From: Collinsella sp. AM34-10
GTDB lineage: Bacteria; Actinomycetota; Coriobacteriia; Coriobacteriales; Coriobacteriaceae
DNA length: 64,000 nt
Direction of reading: 5' to 3'
Assembly (NCBI RefSeq): GCF_003469185.1
Contig: NZ_QSIL01000007.1
Span: 62,382-126,381, forward strand
Of the stretch, positions 17,260 to 25,771 are shown piece after piece. The first letter of the stretch is position 1, and each line of letters starts with the position of its first letter. The translations under genes and the position numbers were made by a program. Under the pieces are notes generated by a model. It had not been told where the DNA came from. It saw nothing but the letters and a program-made list of their open reading frames with translations, and ran no database searches.

Positions 17260-17389
17260 GGACCTGGGCGGGCGTATAGGGCAACATCGCCTGCTCGGAC
17301 AGTCCTGCGCAAGACGGAGAGCACATTAAGTGCTCTCCTTTGCGTGCGGAACTCGCGATCGATGTTGCCCTATACGCCCGCCCAGGTCC
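17260..17389. repeat. 30-bp perfect inverted repeat with inner hairpin
   Basis: Arms 17260-17289 and 17360-17389 are perfect reverse complements over 30 bp (outer end GGACCTGGGCGGGCG). Between them a second stem, GGAGAGCAC (17316-17324) with 17330-17338, has loop ATTAA. There is no T-run after the outer stem. It begins 7 bp after the pcrA stop. Confidence 0.85.
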
Positions 17390-17477
17390 TTAGATAACGT
17401 TGCTTGCGAACGTCGCTCTGCTCGTTCGCTTTTTGATCTGGAGAGCCGGGTGGGCTGATAGATTAATAGATATGAGT

Positions 17478-17514
17478 AGGGGCTCCCCCGTTAAAGAACG
17501 GGGGAGCCCCTTGT
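17478..17514. terminator. 15-bp perfect hairpin, probable bidirectional terminator
   Basis: AGGGGCTCCCCCGTT (17478-17492) pairs perfectly with 17497-17511. It lies between convergent pcrA and manA; only a weak T-run follows. Confidence 0.65.
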
Positions 17515-17537
17515 TGCGTTTGGGTTGTTGGTGCGAC

Positions 17538-18470
17538 CTAGAGGTGCGAGACGATCAGTTCCATCTTGCCTTCGAGTTCGATCTGGTCCACGGTGCTCGG
17601 AGCTAGCAGGTGGCTTCCCTTGTGGACGGGGTCGCCGCAGACGGTGCCTTCGCCGTCGATGACCGACAGGCACATGAAGGGCCAGCGCTGGTCGATGGTT
17701 TTGCTGCCGTCGACGCGCACGCGATCGACGGTGTAGCAGGGGTTGGACTCGAGCTCGGTTACGCCGTCCACCTCGGGCGCGGTCACCGTGCCGTCGGTCG
17801 GAGCCTGAGCATCAAAGTCGATGCAGTCGAGGCTCTGCTCAATGTGCAGCGGGCGCAGGTTGCCGTCGGTGCCGGGACGGTCGTAGTCGTACAGACGATA
17901 CGTCACGTCGCTCGACTGCTGCGTCTCCAAAATGAGCGTGCCGGTCTTGATGGCGTGCACGGTACCGGAATCAATCTGGAAAAAGTCGCCCTTGTGAATC
18001 GGCAACACGTTGAGCATGTCGTCCCAACGTCCTTCCTCGATCATTTGTGCGGCCTCGGCGCGGTCCTTGGCACGCTGGCCGACGATGATCGTGGCGTCGG
18101 GCTCGCAGTCCAGCACATACCAACACTCGGTTTTGCCCAGGCTACCGTTCTCGTGCTCGGCAGCGTACTCGTCGTTGGGATGAATCTGGATCGAAAGGTC
18201 GTCCTTGGCGTCCAGAATCTTAATGAGCAGCGGGAACTCCTTGCCCTCGCAGTTGCCAAAGAGCTCGCGATGCTCGGCCCACAGCCACGACAGCGTGTGG
18301 CCGGCATACGGGCCCTCCGCAATCTGGCAGTCGCCGTTGGGGTGGGCCGAGATGGCCCAGCACTCACCGATGGGGCCATCGGGAATGTCGTAGCCAAATA
18401 CGGTTCCGAGCTGGCGACCGCCCCAGATCTTCTCGTGGAAGATCGGCGTCAGCTTAATCAAATCGGACAT
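17538..18470 (-). CDS. manA: Mannose-6-phosphate isomerase, class I
   Basis: Interconverts mannose-6-P and fructose-6-P; Zn enzyme, cytosolic. 310 aa, the short Firmicutes-type form. Zinc ligands visible in order: SIQIHPND (Gln, His), GKTECWYVL (Glu) and DSGTVHAI (His). N-terminal LTPIFHEKIWGG is the family start. I take the ATG at 18470 because GGGGG lies 7 nt upstream; an ATG two codons earlier (18476) is too close to it. Monocistronic, next to a GntR regulator on the same strand 74 bp away; products of the mannose- and glucose-type PTSs in this region feed into the same hexose-phosphate pool. Confidence 0.93.
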   Translation of the reverse strand: MSDLIKLTPIFHEKIWGGRQLGTVFGYDIPDGPIGECWAISAHPNGDCQIAEGPYAGHTLSWLWAEHRELFGNCEGKEFPLLIKILDAKDDLSIQIHPNDEYAAEHENGSLGKTECWYVLDCEPDATIIVGQRAKDRAEAAQMIEEGRWDDMLNVLPIHKGDFFQIDSGTVHAIKTGTLILETQQSSDVTYRLYDYDRPGTDGNLRPLHIEQSLDCIDFDAQAPTDGTVTAPEVDGVTELESNPCYTVDRVRVDGSKTIDQRWPFMCLSVIDGEGTVCGDPVHKGSHLLAPSTVDQIELEGKMELIVSHL

Positions 18471-18544
18471 GTTCATACCCCCATTGTGTTGCGCGGGCGC
18501 TGCACAAAACAGCTCAAAGCGAGCGCCCGGATGACTACAAAAAC

Positions 18545-19264
18545 CTATGCCAACGTTACGTTGTGCAACTCAAAGCGGTCGCCAACGTTGCGCGAGACCG
18601 AATACTCAAAGGCGGTGCCGCTGTCCAAAAAGCCAATCTGGGTGAGCTCGAGCAGGGGAGAGCCAGGCTTGGTGTCCAAGCGCTCGGCTTCTTCCTCGGT
18701 TGCTGCCACGGCGCGAATGGTACGGTGGAAGCTCGAAATCTTCAGCCCACATTGCTCGCGGATGAAGTGGTAGACCGATCCGTACAGGTCCTTCTTTTTA
18801 AGGCCTGGAATCAGCTCGAGGGGCATGTAGGTGTACTCGATAACGATGGGCTTCCCATCGGCCTGACGCACGCGCACGATGTGATAGGCAAAGTCATCCT
18901 CGGCAATTCCCAGCTGGGCTGCGATGTCCGCTGGTGGATTAACAATCGAGAAATCGTAGACCACCGAGGTCACCTTCTCCCCGCGGTGCTCATACGAAAA
19001 GCCCTGGGCACGGTCGTTTTTGCCCTGGAAAAACGCCTGACCGGGAAGTCCCGCCGTGTCCTTAACGTAGGTACCCGATCCGCGTCGGCTGGTAATAAGA
19101 CCTTCCTCGGTGATTTGCTCGATAGCTCGTTTGACGGTGATTTTGGAAACGCTATAGAGCTCGCAGAACTCAACGACGGTGGGAAGCTTGTCGCCCGGTT
19201 TAAGAGTGCCATCCTCGATGCTTCGACGAATATCTGCAGCTATCGCCTCGTATTTGGGAATCAT
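18545..19264 (-). CDS. GntR-family regulator, HutC/UTRA type
   Basis: 239 aa from ATG 19264, which has AAAGGAGG 5 nt upstream; an in-frame upstream ATG is rejected. N-terminal winged HTH (~1-70): YEAIAADIRRSIEDGTLKPGDKLP-type start (key: KYEAI, LKPGDKLPT), SVSKITVKRAIEQ recognition helix, then GSGTYV. C-terminal UTRA ligand domain (~90-235), which normally binds a phosphorylated sugar. It is divergent from the GH1/PTS operon starting at 19568 and is its obvious candidate regulator, responding to a phospho-beta-glucoside. Confidence 0.9.
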   Translation of the reverse strand: MIPKYEAIAADIRRSIEDGTLKPGDKLPTVVEFCELYSVSKITVKRAIEQITEEGLITSRRGSGTYVKDTAGLPGQAFFQGKNDRAQGFSYEHRGEKVTSVVYDFSIVNPPADIAAQLGIAEDDFAYHIVRVRQADGKPIVIEYTYMPLELIPGLKKKDLYGSVYHFIREQCGLKISSFHRTIRAVAATEEEAERLDTKPGSPLLELTQIGFLDSGTAFEYSVSRNVGDRFELHNVTLA

Positions 19265-19372
19265 TGAACCTCCTTTCCGACATATATCAATACGCAAGTA
19301 AGTATAACCCTTAACAAGGCACCCATATAACCTTTATCTAAGAAGCTCGAGAAAGAAAAAAGAAAAAGACGC

Positions 19373-19400
19373 TTTACTTTTAGAATTAGAGCGCTATAGT
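19373..19400 (+). promoter_or_regulatory. Promoter candidate for the GH1-PTS operon
   Basis: TTTACT (19373-19378), 16-bp spacer, TATAGT (19395-19400). It lies in an AT-rich stretch that contrasts with the GC-rich surroundings, giving an approximately 160-nt leader. Confidence 0.5.
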
Positions 19401-19439
19401 TTAAGCAACGAACGGAATCTTTCCGCAGAACAGGATCGA

Positions 19440-19537
19440 CCGTTTGGGGACGGTTTTGTTTTGGCGGGTTGGATATCGGTATGACCGGTGCGCGCCCGCG
19501 CCGGATAACCTGCCAAAGCAAACCCGTCTCCAACCGG
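19440..19537. repeat. Inverted pair of GGGGAC-core repeat units in the GH1 leader
   Basis: A unit beginning CGTTTGGGGACGGTTTTG (19441 on) and running to GGCGGGTT faces its near reverse complement ending at 19537 (AACCTGCCAAAGCAAACC is inside 19508-19525). The ~37-bp arms are imperfect; the loop is ~22 nt. It lies in the presumed 5' leader and could fold in the mRNA. Confidence 0.65.
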
Positions 19538-19567
19538 AAGCTCTAGAACACGAAAGCGAGGACTTTG

Positions 19568-20968
19568 ATGGCACAGTATCAGCTGCCCAACGACTTCTTC
19601 TTTGGCGCTGCTATGTCCGGCCCGCAGACTGAGGGTCAGTGGAACCAGGGCGGCAAGCTCGAGAACCTGTGGGACACCTGGTCCATCCAGGATCTGGGCT
19701 CGTTCTACAACTGCGTTGGCTCTTACGCCGGCAATGACTTTATGGCCAAGTACCAGGAAGACCTTCGCATTTTGAAGGACTTGGGCCTGGATACCTATCG
19801 CACTTCCATCCAGTGGAGCCGTCTGCTCGATGCCGACGGCAACCTTAATGAGGAGGGCGCCGCGTGGTATCACGAGTTGTTCCGCGCCTCTCGCGAAGCC
19901 GGCCTGGAGCCGTTTGTCAACTTGTACCACTTTGACATGCCCACCTACCTTTTTAACCGTGGCGGCTGGGAGAGCCGTGAGGTTGTCGAGGCTTACGCAC
20001 ATTACGCCGACGTCGCCTTCCACGAGTTTGGCCAGGAGATCAAGTACTGGTTCACCTTTAACGAGCCCATCGTCGAGCCCGAGCAGCGCTATCAGGAGGG
20101 CGTGTGGTTCCCGCAGCTCCACGACTTTAGCCGCGCTCGCACCGTGCAGTATCACATCTCGCTGGCACATGCGCTGGCCGTGGCCAACTACCGTCGCGCC
20201 TATGACGAGGGCGCCGTTCGCAGCGATGCCAAGATCGGCATGATCAACTGCTTTACCCCGGTCTACACCAAGGAGAACCCCAGCGAGGCGGACCTCGAGG
20301 CCGTGCGTATGACCAGCGGCATCAACAACCGCTGGTGGCTCGACCTCATTACCAAGGGCGAGCTTCCCGCCGACGTGCTCGACAGCCTGGCCGAGGGCGG
20401 CGTTAAGCTTCCGTTCCGTGCCGGCGACCAAGAGATTCTTAAGCAGGGTGTTGTCGACTGGCTCGGTTGCAACTACTACCACCCCACGCGCGTTCAGGCG
20501 CCGGCGAGCAAGATCGACCAGTACGGTCTGCCGCACTTTGCCGACGAGTACGTGTGGCCCGACGCCGTTATGAACGAGAGCCGCGGCTGGGAGATCTACC
20601 CGCAGGGCCTCTACGACTTTGGCATGGACTGCGCTAAGAACTACCCCGATCTTGAGTGGTTCGTTTCCGAGAACGGCATCGGCATCATGGACGAATACAA
20701 GAACCGAGACGCCGAAGGAACCATCCAGGATGACTACCGCGTCGACTTTGTACGCCAGCACCTGGAGTGGGTTGCCAAGGCAATTGCCGAGGGCGCCAAG
20801 TGTCGTGGATACCATTATTGGGCCGTCATCGATAACTGGTCTTGGGCGAATGCCTTTAAGAACCGTTACGGTTTTGTCGAGGTCGACCTTATGGACGGCT
20901 ACAAGCGCCGCCTTAAGAAGTCGGCAGCTTGGCTCAAGCAGGTCGCCACGACTCACGTGGTTGATTAG
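19568..20968 (+). CDS. 6-phospho-beta-glucosidase, GH1
   Basis: 466 aa, normal GH1 length; ATG 19568 follows GCGAGGA. Catalytic acid/base Glu lies in WFTFNEPIVE, nucleophile Glu in WFVSENGIG. N-terminal FFFGAAMSGPQTEGQW and WSRLLDADG match the family barrel start. Its operon position before a lactose/cellobiose-type PTS argues that it hydrolyses a 6-phosphorylated beta-glucoside (cellobiose-6-P or an aryl glucoside) delivered by that transporter; phospho-beta-galactosidase activity is the alternative. First gene of the operon (GH1, EIIC, EIIB, EIIA). Cytosolic. Confidence 0.93.
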   Translation: MAQYQLPNDFFFGAAMSGPQTEGQWNQGGKLENLWDTWSIQDLGSFYNCVGSYAGNDFMAKYQEDLRILKDLGLDTYRTSIQWSRLLDADGNLNEEGAAWYHELFRASREAGLEPFVNLYHFDMPTYLFNRGGWESREVVEAYAHYADVAFHEFGQEIKYWFTFNEPIVEPEQRYQEGVWFPQLHDFSRARTVQYHISLAHALAVANYRRAYDEGAVRSDAKIGMINCFTPVYTKENPSEADLEAVRMTSGINNRWWLDLITKGELPADVLDSLAEGGVKLPFRAGDQEILKQGVVDWLGCNYYHPTRVQAPASKIDQYGLPHFADEYVWPDAVMNESRGWEIYPQGLYDFGMDCAKNYPDLEWFVSENGIGIMDEYKNRDAEGTIQDDYRVDFVRQHLEWVAKAIAEGAKCRGYHYWAVIDNWSWANAFKNRYGFVEVDLMDGYKRRLKKSAAWLKQVATTHVVD

Positions 20969-21088
20969 CGAACGGGCGAACGCCCAGACCGCGCGCCGCT
21001 GCGCGCAACACATGGCACATCTGGTGGCAGAGGGCGACAGACCACCGTGCGCATAGGAAAAGGCCGGATTTGAAAGTTAGGAGCAATC

Positions 21089-22441
21089 ATGGCCAGTGAC
21101 AACGGAAAGAGCTTCCTCGACAAGTTTGCCGAGGTCTCTGCGAAGGTGGGAAACCAGGTTCACCTGCGTTCCCTGCGTGACGCCTTCGCGACCATCACGC
21201 CGCTCTATATCCTTGCGGGTATCGCGGTTCTTATTAACAACGTCGTGTTCCCTCTGTTCCCGCTCGATGCGGCGGGCCTTGCCAACCTTCAGACGTGGGG
21301 TTCGGCAATTACGCTGGGCACCCTCAACGTCTCTGCCATCATCTTGGCTGGACTGATTGGCTACAGCCTCGCTAAGAACGAGCGCTTCGATAACCCGCTC
21401 GCTTGCGTGGTCGTCGCCATCTCCGCTTTCGTCATCATGATGCCGCAGCAGATCACCGCCACGCTTGCCGCCACGAGTCCGCTGCTCACCGACAAGATTA
21501 CCTCTGCCGAGGTCACGGGCGCCCTTTCGACTGCCAACACCGGTACCAACGGTCTGTTCGCGGCCATTATCATCGCCCTGCTCTCCGTTACGCTCTTCAT
21601 TAAGATTTCCGGCGTCGAGAAGCTCAAGGTCAAGCTGGGCGAGGGTGTGCCTCCCGCGGTCTCCAACTCCTTTAACGTCATGATCCCGATGCTGCTCAAC
21701 CTCTCGATCTTCGCCATTGCCGCGGCTCTGCTCGCCGTGTTTGCCGGCACCGATCTGTGCACCATCATCTCCACGTGCATCTCCAACCCGCTCAAGAGCA
21801 TCATGAACGCCGGTCCGTGGGCTGTTATCCTCATCTACACCCTTGCTAACCTGCTGTTCTGCGTCGGTATTCACCAGTCCACCATCTCTGGCGCTACCGT
21901 CGAGCCGATCCTGACCATGCTCATCGTCGACAACATGGCTACCTTTGCCGCCGGTGGCACCATCCAGCCCGATCACTACATGAACATGCAGATCGTTAAC
22001 AGCTTCGCCCTCATCGGCGGCTCGGGCTGCACCCTCATGCTTCTGCTCGACACGCTCCTGTTCTCCAAGAACAAGGCTTCCGAGACCGTTTCCAAGATGG
22101 CTATCCTGCCTGGTCTGTTCAACATCAACGAGCCGGTTATCTACGGTTACCCCATCGTGTACAACCTGCCGCTCATGATCCCGTTCGTCCTTCTTCCCGA
22201 TCTGTTCATCGGCATCACCTATGGCCTTACCTGCGCAGGCATCATCAGCCCCTGCATCGCCCAGGTGCCCTGGACCATGCCTCCCGTCATCAATGCCCTG
22301 CTCGCTACGGGCTTTGACTGGCGCGCCGGCGTGTGGCAGGCTATCGAGCTTGTCATCGGTATGGCTGTCTACCTGCCCTTTATGAGGATCTCCGAGAAGG
22401 CCATCGCCAAGCAGGAGGCCCTTGCCGAGCAGAACGCCTAA
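21089..22441 (+). CDS. PTS lactose/cellobiose-family EIIC
   Basis: 450-residue permease with ~10 hydrophobic segments. N-terminal LRDAFATITPLYILAGIAVLI is typical of CelB-type EIIC; the conserved INEPVIYG motif near residue 345 contributes to substrate binding. RBS TTAGGAG. It is separated by 120 bp from the GH1 gene and 153 bp from EIIB, the second gap holding a hairpin. Together with EIIB and EIIA it imports and phosphorylates a beta-glucoside. Confidence 0.94.
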   Translation: MASDNGKSFLDKFAEVSAKVGNQVHLRSLRDAFATITPLYILAGIAVLINNVVFPLFPLDAAGLANLQTWGSAITLGTLNVSAIILAGLIGYSLAKNERFDNPLACVVVAISAFVIMMPQQITATLAATSPLLTDKITSAEVTGALSTANTGTNGLFAAIIIALLSVTLFIKISGVEKLKVKLGEGVPPAVSNSFNVMIPMLLNLSIFAIAAALLAVFAGTDLCTIISTCISNPLKSIMNAGPWAVILIYTLANLLFCVGIHQSTISGATVEPILTMLIVDNMATFAAGGTIQPDHYMNMQIVNSFALIGGSGCTLMLLLDTLLFSKNKASETVSKMAILPGLFNINEPVIYGYPIVYNLPLMIPFVLLPDLFIGITYGLTCAGIISPCIAQVPWTMPPVINALLATGFDWRAGVWQAIELVIGMAVYLPFMRISEKAIAKQEALAEQNA

Positions 22442-22465
22442 ACGTTCGTTTTCCCTTTCACCTTT

Positions 22466-22506
22466 GCGGGCGCCGGTACGCGGTGCCGGTGCCCGCACCT
22501 CTCTTT
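22466..22506 (+). terminator. Intercistronic hairpin between EIIC and EIIB
   Basis: GCGGGC-GCCGG (22466 on) pairs with CCGGT-GCCCGC (to 22496), followed by ACCTCTCTTTT. It may be a partial terminator or a processing barrier that sets different EIIC and EIIB/EIIA levels. Confidence 0.55.
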
Positions 22507-22594
22507 TGCGTAAGGGCGCAGAAGGAGGGCACAATAACCGCAAGGAATACAACCAGTCGTCGTCTGCGCGCCGCGCAGTTATAAGGAGGAAACC

Positions 22595-22897
22595 ATGAAG
22601 AAGATCATGCTCTGCTGCAATGCCGGTATGTCCACGAGCCTGCTGGTCCAGAAGATGCAGGCCGAGGTTGCGAACCGTGGTCTGGATATTGAGGTCGAGG
22701 CTCGTCCCATGAACGAGGCCCACGATCACCTGGACGAGTGCGACATGTTGCTGCTTGGCCCGCAGATCGGCTACACCAAGGGCGATTTTGAGAAGGAGGC
22801 CGCCGGTCGTTTTCCGGTCGAAGTCATCAACATGGTCGACTACGGCCGCATGAACGCTGCCGGCATCATCGACCACTGCGTCAGCGTGATGGGCTAG
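22595..22897 (+). CDS. PTS lactose/cellobiose-family EIIB
   Basis: 100 aa. Phospho-Cys lies in the N-terminal loop MLCCNAGMSTSLL (second Cys of the pair, P-loop-like CxxGMST). LLLGPQIGYTKGDF matches the family. It accepts phosphate from EIIA and gives it to the sugar bound in EIIC. AAGGAGG lies 5 nt before the ATG. It abuts EIIA without a gap. Confidence 0.94.
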   Translation: MKKIMLCCNAGMSTSLLVQKMQAEVANRGLDIEVEARPMNEAHDHLDECDMLLLGPQIGYTKGDFEKEAAGRFPVEVINMVDYGRMNAAGIIDHCVSVMG

Positions 22898-22906
22898 GTG
22901 CTCCGC

Positions 22907-23239
22907 ATGGACGATATGAACGAACTGCAGATGACCTGCTTTGAGATCATCAGCTACGTCGGTACCGCCAAGAGCATGTACATCAATGCCGTGCAAAAGG
23001 CCAAGGAGGGCGATTTTGACGCCGCCGAGGAGCTTATCAAGCAGGGCGACGAGGCCTATAACGGTGGTCACGATGTTCACATGGGGCTTCTGAAGAAGGA
23101 GGCCAACGGCGAGCGTAACGGCGAGGCCCCGTTGATTCTGCTGCATGCCGAGGACCAGATGGCCGGTACCGAGACCATGCGAGTCATGGCGACGGAGCTC
23201 ATCGAGGTTCACAAGCAGCTGCAGGCACTTCAGGCCTAG
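22907..23239 (+). CDS. PTS lactose/cellobiose-family EIIA
   Basis: 110 aa, all-helical trimeric EIIA. The phospho-His is in ILLHAEDQMAGTETMR. MTCFEIISYVGTAKSMYINAV is the usual helix 1. I use the ATG at 22907; a GTG at 22898 directly after the EIIB stop is possible. Last gene of the operon; a 12-bp-stem terminator follows at 23297. Confidence 0.92.
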   Translation: MDDMNELQMTCFEIISYVGTAKSMYINAVQKAKEGDFDAAEELIKQGDEAYNGGHDVHMGLLKKEANGERNGEAPLILLHAEDQMAGTETMRVMATELIEVHKQLQALQA

Positions 23240-23296
23240 TCGGCGTTATCGCCGCGATGGACCGTGCGGTCCAACAGACAACATAGTCCCTTTGAC

Positions 23297-23337
23297 GGGC
23301 GCCGGGAGTCACCGCCTCCCGGCGCCCTTATTTTTGG
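23297..23337 (+). terminator. Terminator of the GH1-PTS operon
   Basis: GGGCGCCGGGAG (23297-23308) pairs perfectly with 23316-23327, then TTATTTTT. Confidence 0.88.
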
Positions 23338-23385
23338 GAATGGTCTTGCGTGGCCTGTTGGGCAGCCATTTGCGTTTTCCCAGAT

Positions 23386-23428
23386 AAAACCTGCCAAAAC
23401 AAACCTGTCTCTTTTTGGTAGGTTTTTG
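23386..23428. repeat. Foot-hairpin repeat upstream of glucokinase
   Basis: Foot AAAACCTGCCAAAA (23386-23399) pairs with TTTTGGTAGGTTTT (23413-23426) with one G-U; the loop CAAACCTGTCTCT is the GGAGAC/GGGGAC core in reverse. The T-rich 3' end makes it terminator-like. The sequence resembles 19507-19531. Confidence 0.65.
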
Positions 23429-23480
23429 CCTTGGGAGCGGTACCATACAGGCAATGTTTAAACGAGAAAGGTGGGCTCCC

Positions 23481-24434
23481 ATGGAACCTAAACAGTACTA
23501 CATCGGCATCGACGTCGGCGGCACTTCGGTTAAGGAGGGCCTGTTCGACGAGGACGGAAACCTGCTTGCCAAGGCCAGCGTGCCCACGCCTCCCATCGTT
23601 GACGCTGCGGGCTTTGCCGCGGTGACCGAGGCTATCGACCAGGTGGTCGCCAAGGCGCAGATTCCGCGTGCCTTTGTGGCAGGCATTGGCCTGGCCGTTC
23701 CGTGCCCCATCCCGGCGTCGGGCGATGCCAAGGTCAAGGCCAACATTGCCATTAACCTGCCCGAGCTGAGGGTCGCCATTCAGGAGCACTGCCCCGATGC
23801 GGTCGTTAAGTATGAGAACGATGCCAACGCCGCTGCCATGGGCGAGGCCTGGCTCGGTTCTGCCAAGGGCGTGCAGAACGTGGTGATGGTCACCATCGGT
23901 ACCGGCGTGGGCGGCGGCGTTATCGTTAACGGCGACGTGGTATCGGGCGTTGTGGGTGCCGGCGGCGAGATTGGCCACATGTGCCTGAACCCGGCCGAGG
24001 AGCGCACCTGCGGCTGTGGCGGCCATGGCCATCTGGAGCAGTATTCCAGCGCCACCGGCGTGGTGAGCAACTACCTTGCCGAGTGCAAGAAGGCGGGCGT
24101 CGAGCCCATTGAGCTCACCGGCCCCTCCGATTCCAAGGACGTGTTCCAGGCCTGCCGCGAGGGCGACAAGCTCGCGCTGGCCGCAGCCGACACCATGGCC
24201 GACTACCTTGGCCGCGCCCTGGCGCTTATCGCCAACGTGGTCGACCCCGAGATGTTCCTGATCGGTGGCGGCGCGTCCGCTTCGGCCGATGTTTATCTCG
24301 ACAAGGTTCGCGAGCACTTTAAGCAGTACGCGCTCTCTGCCTCGCGCGAGACGCCCATTAAGGTCGCTTCGCTCGGAAACGACGCCGGCATCATCGGTGC
24401 CGCCTACGTAGCCCTGCGCGCCGCCGGTAAATAG
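23481..24434 (+). CDS. glcK: ROK-family glucokinase
   Basis: 317 aa; ATG 23481 has AAAGGTGG upstream. Phosphorylates glucose with ATP. Motifs: N-terminal ATP loop GIDVGGTSVKEG; ENDANAAAMGEAWLG with catalytic Asp; TIGTGVGGGVIVNG; EIGHM; zinc-binding CGCGGHGHLEQ (C-x-C-GG-x-G-x-LE); GGGASAS near the C-terminus. It would handle the glucose released by the neighbouring phospho-beta-glucosidase. Another ROK sugar kinase (mannose or fructose) is the alternative. Confidence 0.9.
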   Translation: MEPKQYYIGIDVGGTSVKEGLFDEDGNLLAKASVPTPPIVDAAGFAAVTEAIDQVVAKAQIPRAFVAGIGLAVPCPIPASGDAKVKANIAINLPELRVAIQEHCPDAVVKYENDANAAAMGEAWLGSAKGVQNVVMVTIGTGVGGGVIVNGDVVSGVVGAGGEIGHMCLNPAEERTCGCGGHGHLEQYSSATGVVSNYLAECKKAGVEPIELTGPSDSKDVFQACREGDKLALAAADTMADYLGRALALIANVVDPEMFLIGGGASASADVYLDKVREHFKQYALSASRETPIKVASLGNDAGIIGAAYVALRAAGK

Positions 24435-24581
24435 TCGGTGCAGGAGGGCGGTGGTACAAGGGGGCAGACTTCGCCCCCAGGCTCGCCCCAAATTGCGCCG
24501 CGGCCCTTGCGTCTCATAAGGTTCGGCGCCAGCGTGCTACCATAGCTACGTCCAAGTACACATATCAAGTGGAGGATATCC

Positions 24582-25505
24582 ATGGCAAACGTTCTTGTCT
24601 TTGGTCACCAGAACCCCGATAACGACGCCATCATGAGCGCCGTCGTCCTGTCCCAGCTGCTCAACCAGGTTGAGTATGCCGGCAACACCTACGAGGCCTG
24701 CGCCCTTGGTCAGCTTCCGGCCGAGTCCGCCAAGCTGCTCGCCGACGCCGGCATCGCCGAGCCCCGCGTGATCGAGTCCGTCGAGGCCGGTCAGCTCGTC
24801 GTCCTCACCGACCACAACGAGTCTGCCCAGTCCGTCGCCGGCCTTAAGGATGCCACGGTCTTTGGCGTTGTCGATCATCACCGCATTGGCGACTTCGAGA
24901 CCGCCGGCCCGCTGCACTACATCTGCCTGCCCTGGGGCTCCAGCTGCACCATCGTCACCAAGCTCGCCGGCGTGCTCGGCGTTGAGCTTTCCGACGTCCA
25001 GGCCAAGCTGCTGCTCTCGGCCATGATGACCGATACGCTCATGCTCAAGAGCCCCACCACCACCGATGTCGACCGCGCCGTCGCCGCCAAGCTCGGCGAG
25101 CAGGTGGGCGTCGACCCGGTCAAGTTCGGCATGGAGGTCTTCCTCACCCGTCCGTCCGGCTCCTTCACCGCAGCCGAGATGGTCGGCAACGACATCAAGA
25201 TGTTCGAGCCCGCCGGCAAGAAGCTGCTCATCGGCCAGTACGAGACTGTCGACAAGAGCCGCGCGCTCGGCATGATTGACGAGATCCGCGAGGCCATGCG
25301 CGCCTACGCCGCCGAGAAGGGTGCTGACGGCATTGTCCTGTGCATCACCGACATCATGGAGGAGGGCTCGCAGGTCCTGCTCGAGGGCGAGACCGAGGCT
25401 GCTCAGAAGGGCCTGGGCATTGCCGACGAGCACGACGGCGTCTGGATGCCGGGCGTCCTCTCCCGTAAGAAGCAGGTCGCTGCCCCCATCATGGCCGCCT
25501 GCTAG
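24582..25505 (+). CDS. ppaC: Manganese-dependent inorganic pyrophosphatase, family II
   Basis: Hydrolyses PPi to drive biosynthesis. 307 aa, exactly the family II size, without CBS domains. DHH-superfamily motifs: VFGHQNPDNDAI (His, Asp ligands), LTDHNE, VVDHHRIGDF (DHH), PWGSSCTIV, and the C-terminal substrate loop SRKKQV. GGAGG lies 5 nt before the ATG. Monocistronic, followed by a terminator. Confidence 0.96.
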   Translation: MANVLVFGHQNPDNDAIMSAVVLSQLLNQVEYAGNTYEACALGQLPAESAKLLADAGIAEPRVIESVEAGQLVVLTDHNESAQSVAGLKDATVFGVVDHHRIGDFETAGPLHYICLPWGSSCTIVTKLAGVLGVELSDVQAKLLLSAMMTDTLMLKSPTTTDVDRAVAAKLGEQVGVDPVKFGMEVFLTRPSGSFTAAEMVGNDIKMFEPAGKKLLIGQYETVDKSRALGMIDEIREAMRAYAAEKGADGIVLCITDIMEEGSQVLLEGETEAAQKGLGIADEHDGVWMPGVLSRKKQVAAPIMAAC

Positions 25506-25523
25506 GTTTAGTTGACCGAACGC

Positions 25524-25565
25524 CACGACCGGATCGCGGACGCCCCGCGCTCCGGTCGTTTTTTG
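25524..25565 (+). terminator. Terminator of ppaC
   Basis: ACGACCGG (25524-25531) pairs with CCGGTCGT (25551-25558), followed by seven T (to 25563). Confidence 0.85.
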
Positions 25566-25702
25566 TGCATGCGCCGCGTCGTCTCTTGGACAGGCGTGCC
25601 CGTGCCGTTGAGCAAATAATGTTCAACCTGTGGTTCCGCTTTTCGGCCACGCCTGCGTGCTTGTCGTGCAGGGTAGGCTAGATGCAAGCGTAATACGTTA
25701 GA

Positions 25703-25738
25703 GCGCGGCGCCGCCACTTGGGCGGGCCGTGCTTTTTT
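25703..25738 (+). promoter_or_regulatory. Terminator-like hairpin in the nhaA leader (attenuator candidate)
   Basis: GCGCGGC-g-CCGCC (25703-25715), loop ACTTG, GGCGG-GCCGTGC (25721-25732), then six T. It ends 33 nt before the nhaA ATG. ppaC is already terminated at 25524-25565, so this second terminator would act only on transcripts starting in the ~140 bp between, i.e. on nhaA itself. Confidence 0.55.
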
Positions 25739-25771
25739 AAGACGGGAGCTTTCCCGTGAAAGGAGCCGCCC

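Noticed and set aside
15033-17324. 763-codon open frame antisense to pcrA
   Set aside because: Mirror frame of a GC-rich gene; no RBS, no domain, residue composition typical of a shadow (Arg/Ala/Gly/His).
21077-23212. 711-codon open frame antisense to the PTS genes
   Set aside because: Spans three well-supported genes and their gaps; composition and lack of motifs mark it as a shadow.
24460-24478. GGGGGC/GCCCCC hairpin after glucokinase
   Set aside because: Six-bp stem without a T-run in GC-rich DNA; chance is likely.
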